Positions 16,664 through 25,312 of a stretch of DNA of 64,000 nucleotides are shown piece by piece (position 1 is the stretch's first letter; each line of letters starts with the position of its first letter). The DNA is from Collimonas fungivorans Ter331 (GTDB lineage: Bacteria > Pseudomonadota > Gammaproteobacteria > Burkholderiales > Burkholderiaceae_D). The position numbers and the translations under genes were made by a program. The DNA is taken from positions 434,001 through 498,000 of the forward strand of contig NC_015856.1 in NCBI RefSeq assembly GCF_000221045.1, given 5' to 3'. The notes under the pieces were generated by a model that had not been told where the DNA came from, did not search any database, and was given only the letters and a program-made list of their open reading frames with translations.

Positions 16664-17635
16664 TCAAGACGTTTCCGTCCTATTGGCGCTGCGCATGAAA
16701 TCAACAAACGCACGCAGCTTTCCGGGCATGTGCTTGCGATGCGGATAGTAAAGATGGAATGCGTCATCTAATGCACTGTGGCGCTTTAATACCTGACGAA
16801 GCATGCCACTTGCCAACTCTTGCTCCGCAAAATCCTCGAAAACGAAACCAATACCTTGACCTTGTATTGCCGCATCAAGGACGGATCGCATTTCGTCAAA
16901 AATAAAACGCCCTTGAACATCGACTTGAACCATTTGACCTCGATCTTCGAACTTCCATTCAAAGAATCTTCCGCCAACGGAATACCGCTGGCGAATGCAG
17001 TTGTGCTTTAGCAGTTGCTCCAGAGTCTGCGGCTCAGCGCGCTTGCTGAAGTAATCCGGCGCAGCCACCACAATTCTTTTTTGCACTGCTCCCAACTGCA
17101 CGGCGACCATGTCGTTTTGCACTCTTTTCCCCATGCGTATCCCGATATCGAAACCGGCATTGACGATATCGCTAAGTTGGTTATCCAGTGATATCTCGAC
17201 ATTAATCAGCGGAAATTTCTCCAGGAACGCCTGAAGATGCGGTTCGATCAAGATACGGTATGCAACGTATGAAGAGTTGACGCGCACGGTGCCGGACGGT
17301 TGATCCGTTGCTGTTAAGACCCGTGACAAGGAGCTTTTGATCAGCGCCAGGGCAGGCGCTAATTCAGCATTCAGGAACGCTCCAGCCTCGGTCAAACTGA
17401 CACTGCGTGTTGTGCGGTTAAACAGTCGTATATCCAGTTGCGCTTCCACGCTTTTGATAGTCCTTGATACCGCTGTTGGCGTAACGCCCAATTCTGCCGC
17501 AGCCCGCGCGAAGTTCAAATGCCTGGCAGCTGCCTCGAAGGTCAACAGGCCAGGAAGATGTACCGATGGCAAAGGGAGTGCGCCCTCGATGCCCTCGGTG
17601 CGAGTTAATTGTTGGATTATGATCTTATTGTTCAT
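16664..17635 (-). CDS. LysR-family transcriptional regulator
   Basis: Protein of 323 residues with a 24-residue N-terminal extension before the DNA-binding domain (LLTFEAAARHLNFARAAAEL, TPTAVSRTIKSVEAQL). The GcvA/AmpR-like wording of the effector domain is general. It is divergent from an old yellow enzyme gene at 17738 with about 100 bases between them, so control of that gene is likely, probably in response to an electrophile or enone substrate. An internal start nearer the HTH cannot be excluded. Confidence 0.88.
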   Translation of the reverse strand: MNNKIIIQQLTRTEGIEGALPLPSVHLPGLLTFEAAARHLNFARAAAELGVTPTAVSRTIKSVEAQLDIRLFNRTTRSVSLTEAGAFLNAELAPALALIKSSLSRVLTATDQPSGTVRVNSSYVAYRILIEPHLQAFLEKFPLINVEISLDNQLSDIVNAGFDIGIRMGKRVQNDMVAVQLGAVQKRIVVAAPDYFSKRAEPQTLEQLLKHNCIRQRYSVGGRFFEWKFEDRGQMVQVDVQGRFIFDEMRSVLDAAIQGQGIGFVFEDFAEQELASGMLRQVLKRHSALDDAFHLYYPHRKHMPGKLRAFVDFMRSANRTETS

Positions 17636-17737
17636 ACTCTATGTCCACTTATGCCTATTTACGTCATTATCACCGATCTCCATACTTAGTACAGCAAGGA
17701 ATTTCATCCGGCAGAACAGTTATCACAAGGAATCAAA

Positions 17738-18841
17738 ATGACACGCAACATCCCATCGACAGATCTTTTCTCTCCCATGACGTTGGGAGCCTTATCTCTG
17801 GCTAACCGAATTGTCATGGCCCCGTTAACGCGCAGTCGCATGGGGGCAGATGGCGTGCCAAATGAGATGCACGCTCGCTACTACGCGCAACGCGCCAGCG
17901 CAGGTCTGATCATTAGCGAAGCAACCAATATTTCCGCGCAGGCGCGCGGGTATGCATTGACGCCAGGCATCTGGACTGAAGAGCAAGTCGCGGGTTGGAA
18001 ACTGGTAACAGATGCAGTACATGCAGCCGGTGGCCTTATTGTTTGCCAGTTGTGGCATGTGGGGCGCTTCTCGCACGTGGATCTGCAGCCGGATGGCGCG
18101 GTGCCGGTAGCGCCTTCCGCGATTCGCGCAGAAGGACAAACCTATACCGAAAATGGAATGATGGATGTCTCCATGCCGCGCGCGCTGGAAACATCCGAGA
18201 TCCCAGGCATCCTCGAGCAATACCGACACGCAGCCGTATGCGCAAAACGTGCCGGCTTTGATGGTGTTGAAGTGCACTCTGCCAATAGCTATTTACTCGA
18301 TCAGTTCCTGCGTGACTCTACAAATCAGCGTACAGACCAATATGGTGGTTCGATCGAGAATCGCACGCGACTCACGTTGGAAGTAACCGCTGCGGTGGTC
18401 GACGTCTGGGGTCATGAGCGCGTCGGCATTCGCCTCTCTCCCGTGACCCCAGATGCGGGTAATACGCCCTTGGACAGCCAGGTAATGCAGACGTATGGCT
18501 ACTTGATCGAGCAACTGAATCGCTTCCAACTCGCTTACATGCATTTTGTCGAAGGAGCTACGGCCACGTCGCGTGTCGTGCCTGAGAACGTGAATCTCGA
18601 TGCGTTACGCGCACTGTTCAAAGGGCCATACATAGGCAACAACAATTACGACCTTGAACTGGCTGTTAGTCGTCGGGCTGAAGGCAAGGTCGATGCCGTG
18701 GCTTTTGGTCGTCCGTTCATTGCCAATCCAGATTTGGTGCGTCGTTTGCGAGACGGCGCCGAGCTTGCCATAGCGCTACGCGAAACCTATTACGGCAACG
18801 GCGAAAAGGGTTATACCGATTGGCCTGCGCTAGCTGGGTAA
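17738..18841 (+). CDS. Old yellow enzyme, NemA-like alkene reductase
   Basis: Protein of 367 residues, normal for FMN-dependent ene-reductases. Key segments are NRIVMAPLTRSRM (FMN binding), EATNISAQARGY, LWHVGRFSH and VEVHSANSYLLDQFLRDSTN, with the His-x2-Asn active pair, then YGGSIENR and a late VAFGRPFIANPD. It reduces activated C=C bonds of unsaturated carbonyls, nitro compounds or nitrate esters with NAD(P)H. A good AAGGA lies ahead of the ATG. It is one of three enzymes of this family in 8 kb; a LysR gene lies divergent on its left. Confidence 0.92.
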   Translation: MTRNIPSTDLFSPMTLGALSLANRIVMAPLTRSRMGADGVPNEMHARYYAQRASAGLIISEATNISAQARGYALTPGIWTEEQVAGWKLVTDAVHAAGGLIVCQLWHVGRFSHVDLQPDGAVPVAPSAIRAEGQTYTENGMMDVSMPRALETSEIPGILEQYRHAAVCAKRAGFDGVEVHSANSYLLDQFLRDSTNQRTDQYGGSIENRTRLTLEVTAAVVDVWGHERVGIRLSPVTPDAGNTPLDSQVMQTYGYLIEQLNRFQLAYMHFVEGATATSRVVPENVNLDALRALFKGPYIGNNNYDLELAVSRRAEGKVDAVAFGRPFIANPDLVRRLRDGAELAIALRETYYGNGEKGYTDWPALAG

Positions 18842-18940
18842 GCCGCCTGGTGAGCAAATAAAGGCACCATATAAACAGCAAAAAATAACGAGATGATCTC
18901 TTCGATTTGACTATTCAATCTATTTTTCAATAACAGAACA

Positions 18941-20110
18941 ATGAGCAAACTTTTTGAGCCTCTGCGCCTGCGCGGCGTCACCTTGCGCAACCGCTTCGCC
19001 CTCAGTCCAATGTGCCAGTACACGGCAATAGAAGGTCATGTCAGCCATTACCACACCATTCACTACGGCCGTTTTGCGCTTGGCGGCTTCGGCCTGTTGA
19101 TGGTCGAAGCTACAGCGGTCTCGCCCGAAGGACGCATTACTCATGGGGACCTGGGGTTATGGGATGACGCTCATGTACAAGGCTTGTCGCACATTGCCGC
19201 TTTTGCCAAGGCCTACGGTGCAACACCTGGAATCCAGCTTGCTCATGCTGGGCCCAAAGCCAGCATCCAGCGAGCCTTTGAAGGTAACGGCCCGCTGAAT
19301 GAACGCGATGCAGCACGCGGCGAACATCCTTGGTCAGTCGTCTCACCGAGCGCCCGGCCAGTGGCCGATGGCTGGCTGGTGCCCACCGCTTTGGATGCAA
19401 ACGGCATCGCCAAGGTACGTTCAGATTTTGTCGCTTCGGCACATCGCGCCCTTCGGGCAGGTTTCGATGTGCTGGAACTGCACTACGCACATGGCTTTCT
19501 CCTCAACGCATTCCTGTCACCGCTGACCAATGACCGCACCGATGAATACGGCGGCAGCTTTGAGAACCGAATCCGTCTGCCACTGGAGATCGCTCGCGAG
19601 GTACGAGCGATCTGGCCACAGGACAAACCGTTGTTTGTGAGGCTGTCGGCTGTCGATGGTAGCAGTAACGGTTGGACCATCGACGACAGCGTTGCTTTCG
19701 CCAAAGTCTTGAAGACAGTGGGCGTAGACGTCATTGATTGCTCGTCTGGTGGTTTCGGCGTCTACGACTACCCGAGTGGCTATGGCTTTCAGGTGCCGTT
19801 CTCTGCGCAGATTCGTCGCGAGGCTGAAATCGGCACCATGGCCGTGGGACTGATCATCGATCCGTGGCAGGCCGAAGCAGTAATCGGCTCTGGCCAGGCC
19901 GACATCGTGGCGCTTGGCCATGCGGCTCTTCGCGATCCGCACTTTCCGTTGCATGCACAACAAACGTTGGGGAGCGCCAGCCCAAATGCAGCGCATGCAG
20001 ACTGGAACATTCAGGCCGGCTGGTGGCTCGACAATCGCGAAACCAAACTTCACCAGTTGGGACCTTGGGCACCAACAGTGGACGCCGCTGCGGATGGCCG
20101 CAGGGGGTGA
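18941..20110 (+). CDS. Old yellow enzyme, YqjM/xenobiotic-reductase type
   Basis: Protein of 389 residues. The N terminus NRFALSPMCQYTA carries the Cys typical of the thermophilic-like YqjM class. The active pair is His-x2-His in LELHYAHGFLLNAFLSPLTN, followed by DEYGGSFENR and late VALGHAALRDPHFPLHA. It is an FMN-dependent reductase of activated alkenes. It is 99 bases downstream of another OYE of the other class and on the same strand, so both may be transcribed together; the two are not close duplicates. Confidence 0.92.
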   Translation: MSKLFEPLRLRGVTLRNRFALSPMCQYTAIEGHVSHYHTIHYGRFALGGFGLLMVEATAVSPEGRITHGDLGLWDDAHVQGLSHIAAFAKAYGATPGIQLAHAGPKASIQRAFEGNGPLNERDAARGEHPWSVVSPSARPVADGWLVPTALDANGIAKVRSDFVASAHRALRAGFDVLELHYAHGFLLNAFLSPLTNDRTDEYGGSFENRIRLPLEIAREVRAIWPQDKPLFVRLSAVDGSSNGWTIDDSVAFAKVLKTVGVDVIDCSSGGFGVYDYPSGYGFQVPFSAQIRREAEIGTMAVGLIIDPWQAEAVIGSGQADIVALGHAALRDPHFPLHAQQTLGSASPNAAHADWNIQAGWWLDNRETKLHQLGPWAPTVDAAADGRRG

Positions 20111-20175
20111 TTCCCAGGCCAGCCAAGAGTGGCCGTTTTTTTACAATGAATCGCACTAATAACCAGGAGTGAAAA

Positions 20176-20559
20176 ATGAACAAACCTACTTACGTGCCGG
20201 ATTATCAAGCCATCGTCGAGGTACTGAACAAATACAACGAGGGTTGCAAACAGGCCAAAAGCAGCATCATGAAGACAGCTTTCAGTGAGCAAGCAACGAT
20301 GTTTAGCGTTAATGGCGATGGTAAGCTGACCGGCGGCCCGATCCAGGCATTGTTCGATGGCATTGACAGCGCATTCCGCCCGTCTCCGGAAGCTCAAGGG
20401 GCAATCGTCAAAGTCGACATCGTGGGCACAGCAGCCAGCGCGCGCATCGATACCAATGACGTCTCGGGCTTTTGCTTTACAGATTTCTTCAATCTGCTGA
20501 AAGTCGATGGCAAGTGGACGGTAGTCAGCAAGATCTTCCACACCCACATCGCGCCTTGA
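20176..20559 (+). CDS. NTF2-like (lumazine-binding type) protein, cytoplasmic copy
   Basis: Protein of 127 residues with AGGAG nine bases ahead of the ATG and no signal peptide. It matches the mature part of the protein at 21961-22458 closely, including YQAIVEVLNKYNEGCKQAKS, GTAASARID and LLKVDGKWTVVSKIF. The fold is the SnoaL/NTF2 cone; these small proteins act as isomerases, hydratases or binding proteins and often stand beside oxidoreductases. The function here is unknown. A weak hairpin (20585-20610) lies after the stop. Confidence 0.8.
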   Translation: MNKPTYVPDYQAIVEVLNKYNEGCKQAKSSIMKTAFSEQATMFSVNGDGKLTGGPIQALFDGIDSAFRPSPEAQGAIVKVDIVGTAASARIDTNDVSGFCFTDFFNLLKVDGKWTVVSKIFHTHIAP

Positions 20560-20767
20560 GCCTCTGGTCTCCCATGAACACGTGGCAGATGAGGCTCTCG
20601 CCATGTCTGCTGCGTTTTTCTTTGCAGCCGAGCGGTGCTGGAACTGAGCGTCCGGCACACCGCCTTGAAGAAGCTGCCTTCGACCGCCTGATCGACGACG
20701 CAGCAAAATAATAAAACAGCTCACTATTTAATCATACATACACTCAGTCACTAAAAAGAAAAACATC

Positions 20768-21787
20768 ATGAAAACCCTCACCTCCGCTCTCGCCCTTTCC
20801 GTCCTGACCCTGGCGGTCGGTAACGCTTCCGCAGCCGACCTGCCCGGCGTCGAACACAACGTAGCAAAATTCTTGCAATCCCTTGAAGGCGGAAAGACGC
20901 TAGACACCATGACGCCGGCCGAGGCCCGCGCCGTGCTGGTGAGCGCACAGGCTGGCCCCAAGGTGGCCTTGCCGGCGGCTGACGTCAGCGAGAAGACGAT
21001 CCGCGTCAACGGCGGCGACCTGAAGCTGACCATCGTGCGTCCGGCAGGCAGCAAACAGAAGACCCTGCCAGCGTTCATGTACTTCCACGGCGGCGGCTGG
21101 ATGCTAGGCGACTTCGCGACCCACGAACGGTTGGTGCGTGACCTTGTGGCAGGTTCGGGCGCGGTGGCGGTCTTCGTCAATTACACCCTGTCGCCTGAGG
21201 CGGAATACGGCGTCGCCATCGAGCAAGCCTATGCCGCGACCCAATGGGTGGCCGAACATGGCAAGGAGATCAACGTCGACGGCAAGCGCCTCGCCGTAGC
21301 TGGCAATAGTGCGGGCGGCAACATAGCCGCCGCGGTTGCCCTGATGGCGAATGAGAAGGGCGCACCTGCACTGCGCTCGCAAGTATTGCTGAGTCCGGTG
21401 ACGGATGCAAATTTCGACACGCCGTCGTACAAGCAATTTGCCAACGGCTACTTCCTGACGAAGGACTTGATGGTGTGGTTCTGGGACAATTACACGACCG
21501 ATGCCAAGGCACGCAAGCAGATCTACGCTTCGCCGCTGCAGGCGACGACCGAGCAGCTCAAGGGCTTGCCGCCGACGCTGATCTTGACCGCCGAATTCGA
21601 TGTCCTGCGCGATGAAGCCGAAGCTTATGGCCGCAAGCTCGACGCTGCGGGCGTGCCTGTGAAGTCGGTGCGCTACAACGGCATGATTCACGATTTTGGA
21701 CTGTTGAATGCATTCAGCCATCTGCCGGCGTCCCGCAGTGCGATGGCGCAGGCGTCGCAAGAGCTCAAGGCCAACCTGGACAAGTAA
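20768..21787 (+). CDS. Exported alpha/beta hydrolase (hormone-sensitive lipase family esterase)
   Basis: Protein of 339 residues with a signal peptide (first 22 residues, ending NASA). The HSL-family oxyanion motif HGGGWMLGDF (about 96-105) and nucleophile elbow GNSAGGN (about 178-184) are present; the acid is probably in AEFDVLRDE and the His in MIHDFG. It should hydrolyse short-chain esters in the periplasm or outside. It lies between two paralogous NTF2-like genes and may share a regulatory unit with them. A terminator-like structure follows at 21869-21912. Confidence 0.9.
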   Translation: MKTLTSALALSVLTLAVGNASAADLPGVEHNVAKFLQSLEGGKTLDTMTPAEARAVLVSAQAGPKVALPAADVSEKTIRVNGGDLKLTIVRPAGSKQKTLPAFMYFHGGGWMLGDFATHERLVRDLVAGSGAVAVFVNYTLSPEAEYGVAIEQAYAATQWVAEHGKEINVDGKRLAVAGNSAGGNIAAAVALMANEKGAPALRSQVLLSPVTDANFDTPSYKQFANGYFLTKDLMVWFWDNYTTDAKARKQIYASPLQATTEQLKGLPPTLILTAEFDVLRDEAEAYGRKLDAAGVPVKSVRYNGMIHDFGLLNAFSHLPASRSAMAQASQELKANLDK

Positions 21788-21868
21788 TTTCAAAGGCAAG
21801 GAATCCACAGGTCACGGCAAAGCTGCGGAATTCATGACAGAAAACACGTCGTTCATCTCATGCCAGGC

Positions 21869-21912
21869 CACAGCAGCAGCGAATTTTTTCGCAAAGTCTG
21901 CTGTGTTTTTTT
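21869..21912 (+). terminator. Terminator after the esterase gene
   Basis: Outer arms CACAGCAG (21869-21876) and CTGCTGTG (21898-21905) enclose a second hairpin GCGAA/TTCGC (21879-21892), followed by seven T residues. It stands between the esterase and the second NTF2-like gene. Confidence 0.75.
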
Positions 21913-21960
21913 GCCGCCGAGCATCAATCAGTAACTGCAACCCTTATTAGGAGTAACTAA

Positions 21961-22458
21961 ATGAAAATGACTTTTATAAAGACTTTGTTTTTCGTGGCAA
22001 TCATTACGGGCTTGGGCGCGACTGCTCAAGCAGAAGATATCTCGCGCGACCAACAAGCCATCATTAGTAAAACCATAAGCAAACCTACTTACGTGCAGGA
22101 ATATCAAGCCATCGTTGAGGTACTGAACAAGTACATTGAGGGCTGCAAGCAAGCCAAGAGCAGCATCATGAAGCCCGCGTTCAGTCAACATGCGACGATG
22201 TACAGCGTCGGCGCCGATGGCAAGCTGACTGGCGGCGCGATTCCAATCCTGTTCGACGCAGTCGACAAGAATTTCCGCCCATCTCCTGACGCACAGGCCG
22301 CTATAGTCCGCATCGAGATCGTCGGTACGGCGGCCAGCGCTCGTATCGACGCCAACGATATGTCAGGTATCTCCTTCACCGACTTCTTCCATCTGCTGAA
22401 GGTCGAAGGCAAGTGGACTGTGGTCAGCAAGATTTTCCAAGAGCATCCAAACCACTAA
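21961..22458 (+). CDS. NTF2-like (lumazine-binding type) protein, exported copy
   Basis: Protein of 165 residues with a signal peptide ending near AQA (residue 23), then a domain nearly the same as the protein at 20176. The residues ARID, FTDFF and GKWTVVSKIF are shared, and roughly three quarters of aligned positions agree by eye. One copy therefore is made for the cytoplasm and the other for the periplasm. TAGGAGT precedes the start. Function unknown. Confidence 0.82.
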   Translation: MKMTFIKTLFFVAIITGLGATAQAEDISRDQQAIISKTISKPTYVQEYQAIVEVLNKYIEGCKQAKSSIMKPAFSQHATMYSVGADGKLTGGAIPILFDAVDKNFRPSPDAQAAIVRIEIVGTAASARIDANDMSGISFTDFFHLLKVEGKWTVVSKIFQEHPNH

Positions 22459-22577
22459 ATCCTCAATTGGTAAACGTATATGCGCGCCCAAGTGGTGGGA
22501 ACGGGGTCGTACACCTGCGTTAATGTGTTGCTACACTAGCTTTTTCTCGGAAAAATCAGTATTCGAAGAGAATAAAT

Positions 22578-22613
22578 GTCTCAGACATTATTTGAATGTC
22601 TGAGACTTTATTT
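22578..22613 (+). terminator. Perfect 12-bp inverted repeat followed by T-rich tract
   Basis: GTCTCAGACATT (22578-22589) and AATGTCTGAGAC (22595-22606) are separated by five bases and followed by TTTATTT. It could end transcription of the NTF2-like gene 120 bases upstream, or be an operator or IS relic. Two copies of TAAAGTCTGTC follow nearby in 22639-22720. Confidence 0.5.
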
Positions 22614-22729
22614 GCACGAAACATAATGATAATGACTAATAAAGTCTGTCGCGACCGGTGGCTGAGAAGGCTTATATTAAGGAATTTCCTCTGACTATAT
22701 CTCTCTAAAGTCTGTCACGCCCTTCTTAA

Positions 22730-23002
22730 AGAAGCAGTTTCCCAATTGAGCGCGTGATCGCTACGGAAGGGATCGCGGAAGAAATTAGCCCTAAGGCAGC
22801 CGCACTACGAGAGTTGCGGCCGCTCGCATTCGTCGACGACTACTTGCCTTATTTACGCGGCTTGCCGGCCGACATCCATGCGGCCCTGGTGCTCCGAGAA
22901 CTCAACGGGAGTCCTAATACAGGAGATGAGGTGGCATTATCCCACTCCCAACACCTGAATCTGGCAGAGTTCGCATCCTGGTGGTTGAGCAAAGACCGCT
23001 AA
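22730..23002 (+). pseudogene. C-terminal remnant of a HAD-like protein
   Basis: An open frame from a stop at 22727 to 23002. The segment ATEGIAEEISPKAAALRELR followed by LAFVDDYLPYLRGL looks like the motif III-IV end of a haloacid-dehalogenase-type phosphatase, where the DD pair binds Mg. The N-terminal part with the catalytic DxD is absent, so it is probably a gene fragment. The GTG at 22754 is the only nearby start. Apart from this piece and the inverted repeat, 22459-23275 shows no gene. Confidence 0.45.
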
Positions 23003-23275
23003 AAAGAGAGTCAAATTCGAGGGCATACACGCCCACATCTGATCGGATTGGGGATGGTCGCGGATTCGAGAGAGGAATTTTATGTTGAAATTCCGTGTCT
23101 AGATAGCGAATGCAGCGATTTTGTGCGAGGGGCGGTTGGCTTTGCGGCATTGCGGGCTAACATTGCGGCCAACGCAATTGTGGAAAAAAAACGGTGAATG
23201 CTTAACCTTCGATGCCGCCGCTCAGCGGCGTTTCCGGCTATACAAGCGATAGTGACTATTCAACCAGGACCGTCC

Positions 23276-24190
23276 ATGGACCGACTTAGTGTGATGAGAT
23301 TGTTTGTCGATGCTTCGACGCTAGGTAGTTTTTCCGCCGCCGGGCGCAAGCACGGCTTGTCGCCGGCCGCCTCCAGCGCCGCCATCCAGCGCCTTGAAAC
23401 GACATTGCGGGTCAAGCTGTTCGAACGCACCACGCGCCGCCTGCGGCTGACCGAGGAAGGCCAGCTTTATAAGGAATACAGCCAGCAGGCGCTGGAGCTG
23501 ATGGACCAGGCCGAGCAGATGCTGCAGGCGGGCAAGAGCCTGGTGCAGGGCACAGTCAGGATTTCAGCGCCATCGGACCTGGGGCGCAATCTCCTGCTCA
23601 GCTATCTCGACGAATTCCAGCGCCGGTATCCGCAGGTGCAGTTCGCCTTGTCGCTGACCGACTCCACCGCTAACCTGGTGCAAGACGATATCGACCTGGC
23701 GATCCGCTACGGCATGCCGCCCGACAGCGCCATGGTGGCGCGGCCGCTGTTGCCGAACCGGCGCGTGGTCTGCGTCGCGCCGGAATGCGCGGCGCGCGTC
23801 GGCGTGCCGCAGACGCCGGAGCAGCTGGCCAGCCTGCCGACGCTGGTGCTGTTCAACGCCGCCGGGCCGATGAACGAATGGCGCTACCGCGCCGGCGGCA
23901 AGCCGAAAGCGGTGCGGGTCAGCCACTATCAGCAGAGCAACGACGGCGAAATCATCCGCAAATGGGCTTTGCTCGGCTACGGTTATGCCTACAAGTCCCT
24001 GCTCGATATCAGCGCCGATTTGCGGGCTGGCCGGCTAATCACGGTGCTGGACGAATTTTTCACTGAAAGCGCGCCGCTCAACGTGCTGTATCACCGCAGC
24101 AGCTTCCAGCCGCCGCGAGTCAAGCTGCTGATCGAGTTTTTGCAGGAGCGCTTCGCCGCCGGCTCGGCTCAGGCAGAAGCCGGCGGATAG
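23276..24190 (+). CDS. LysR-family transcriptional regulator (DmlR/YafC-like)
   Basis: Protein of 304 residues from the ATG at 23276 (MDRLSVMRLFVDASTLGSFS), chosen because family members begin just before this helix-turn-helix; an upstream in-frame ATG at 23198 adds 26 unrelated residues. The segment KLFERTTRRLRLTEEG is typical of this LysR group. The gene is tail-to-tail with an old yellow enzyme and overlaps its 3' end by 22 bases (24169-24190). The GC content is clearly higher than that of the preceding segment. Confidence 0.88.
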   Translation: MDRLSVMRLFVDASTLGSFSAAGRKHGLSPAASSAAIQRLETTLRVKLFERTTRRLRLTEEGQLYKEYSQQALELMDQAEQMLQAGKSLVQGTVRISAPSDLGRNLLLSYLDEFQRRYPQVQFALSLTDSTANLVQDDIDLAIRYGMPPDSAMVARPLLPNRRVVCVAPECAARVGVPQTPEQLASLPTLVLFNAAGPMNEWRYRAGGKPKAVRVSHYQQSNDGEIIRKWALLGYGYAYKSLLDISADLRAGRLITVLDEFFTESAPLNVLYHRSSFQPPRVKLLIEFLQERFAAGSAQAEAGG

Positions 24191-25272
24191 TCGGTATACC
24201 CGGCGCGCTCGCCGCCGAACAAGGTGGCGCCATCGTGGCCAGCCAGCGGCAGCTTCTTTGCCAGCCGCCGCGGCAGGTCGGGATTGGCGACAAACGGCCG
24301 GCCGAACGCCACCAGGTCCGCCAAGCCCTGTTCCAAGATCTGGGCGGCACGGTCGCTGTCATAACGGCCGGCGACGATCAGGCTGCCGCTGAACACTGCG
24401 CTCAGGTCGTGGCGGAACTGGTCGGGAATGGTGGGCGCATCGTCCCAGTCGGCTTCCGAAAGATGGATATAGGCGATGCCGAGGCGGTCCAGGCCGGCGG
24501 CGGCGTGCAGGATGGCCGGCACGATTTCCGGATCGGCCATGTCCTTGAAGGTGATGTAGGGCGCAAGCCTGATGCCGAGCCGATCCGCACCGATTTCGTC
24601 GGCCACGGCAGCCGCCAGTTCCAGCAGGAAGCGGGTGCGGTTTTCGATGGCTCCGCCGTACTGGTCGTCGCGCTGGTTCGATACTGTGCGCAAGAACTGG
24701 TCGACCAGGTAACCGTTGCCGCCATGGATTTCAACGCCGTCGAAACCGGCGGCGACGGCGTTTGCCGCACCTTGCCGGAAATCGGCGATCACATCCTGGA
24801 TTTCAGCCACCGACAGCGCGCGCGGCACCGGGCAATCGACCATGCGGCCGATGCCGTCGTCGCCGACGATCCAGACCTGGGTGCCGCGCGGCTGTATCGC
24901 CGAAGGCGCCACCGGCGCGCCGCCGTCCTGGAATATGCCATGCGAGACACGGCCGACATGCCACAGCTGCAGGAATATCTTGCCGCCGACGGCATGCACG
25001 GCATCGGTGACCAGCCGCCAGCCGGCCACCTGCGCTACATCATAAATGCCTGGCGTGAAGGAATAACCCTGGCCCTGGCGCGAAATCTGGGTCGCTTCGC
25101 TGACAATCAGGCCGGCGCTGGCGCGCTGCGCATAATATTCCGCCATCATGGCATTCGGGATATCGCCCGGTTGCGAACTGCGGGCGCGTGTCATGGGCGC
25201 CATCACGATGCGGTTGGAGAGTTGCAGGTTACCCAGTCGCACCGGGTCGAACAGAGTGTTTGCTGATGACAT
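24169..25272 (-). CDS. Old yellow enzyme, NemA-like alkene reductase
   Basis: Protein of 367 residues from the ATG at 25272 (MSSANTLFDPVRLGNLQLSN), which has AGGAA ahead; a start ten codons earlier is less likely. Family segments are NRIVMAPMTRARS, EATQISRQGQGYSFTPGI, LWHVGRVSH, VEIHGGNGYLVDQFLR (His-x2-Asn) and VAFGRPFVANPDL. It is an FMN ene-reductase. It lies 40 bases after an ester cyclase gene on the same strand, so the two probably form an operon. Its 3' end overlaps the LysR gene coming from the other side. Confidence 0.92.
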   Translation of the reverse strand: MSSANTLFDPVRLGNLQLSNRIVMAPMTRARSSQPGDIPNAMMAEYYAQRASAGLIVSEATQISRQGQGYSFTPGIYDVAQVAGWRLVTDAVHAVGGKIFLQLWHVGRVSHGIFQDGGAPVAPSAIQPRGTQVWIVGDDGIGRMVDCPVPRALSVAEIQDVIADFRQGAANAVAAGFDGVEIHGGNGYLVDQFLRTVSNQRDDQYGGAIENRTRFLLELAAAVADEIGADRLGIRLAPYITFKDMADPEIVPAILHAAAGLDRLGIAYIHLSEADWDDAPTIPDQFRHDLSAVFSGSLIVAGRYDSDRAAQILEQGLADLVAFGRPFVANPDLPRRLAKKLPLAGHDGATLFGGERAGYTDYPPASA

Positions 25273-25312
25273 GATTAAGTTTCCTAAAAGAAGGAAGATC
25301 AAGGCTGCGGAA

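Noticed and set aside
24235-25266. ORF of 343 codons opposite the old yellow enzyme
   Set aside because: Antisense frame; the OYE on the other strand has the complete active site.
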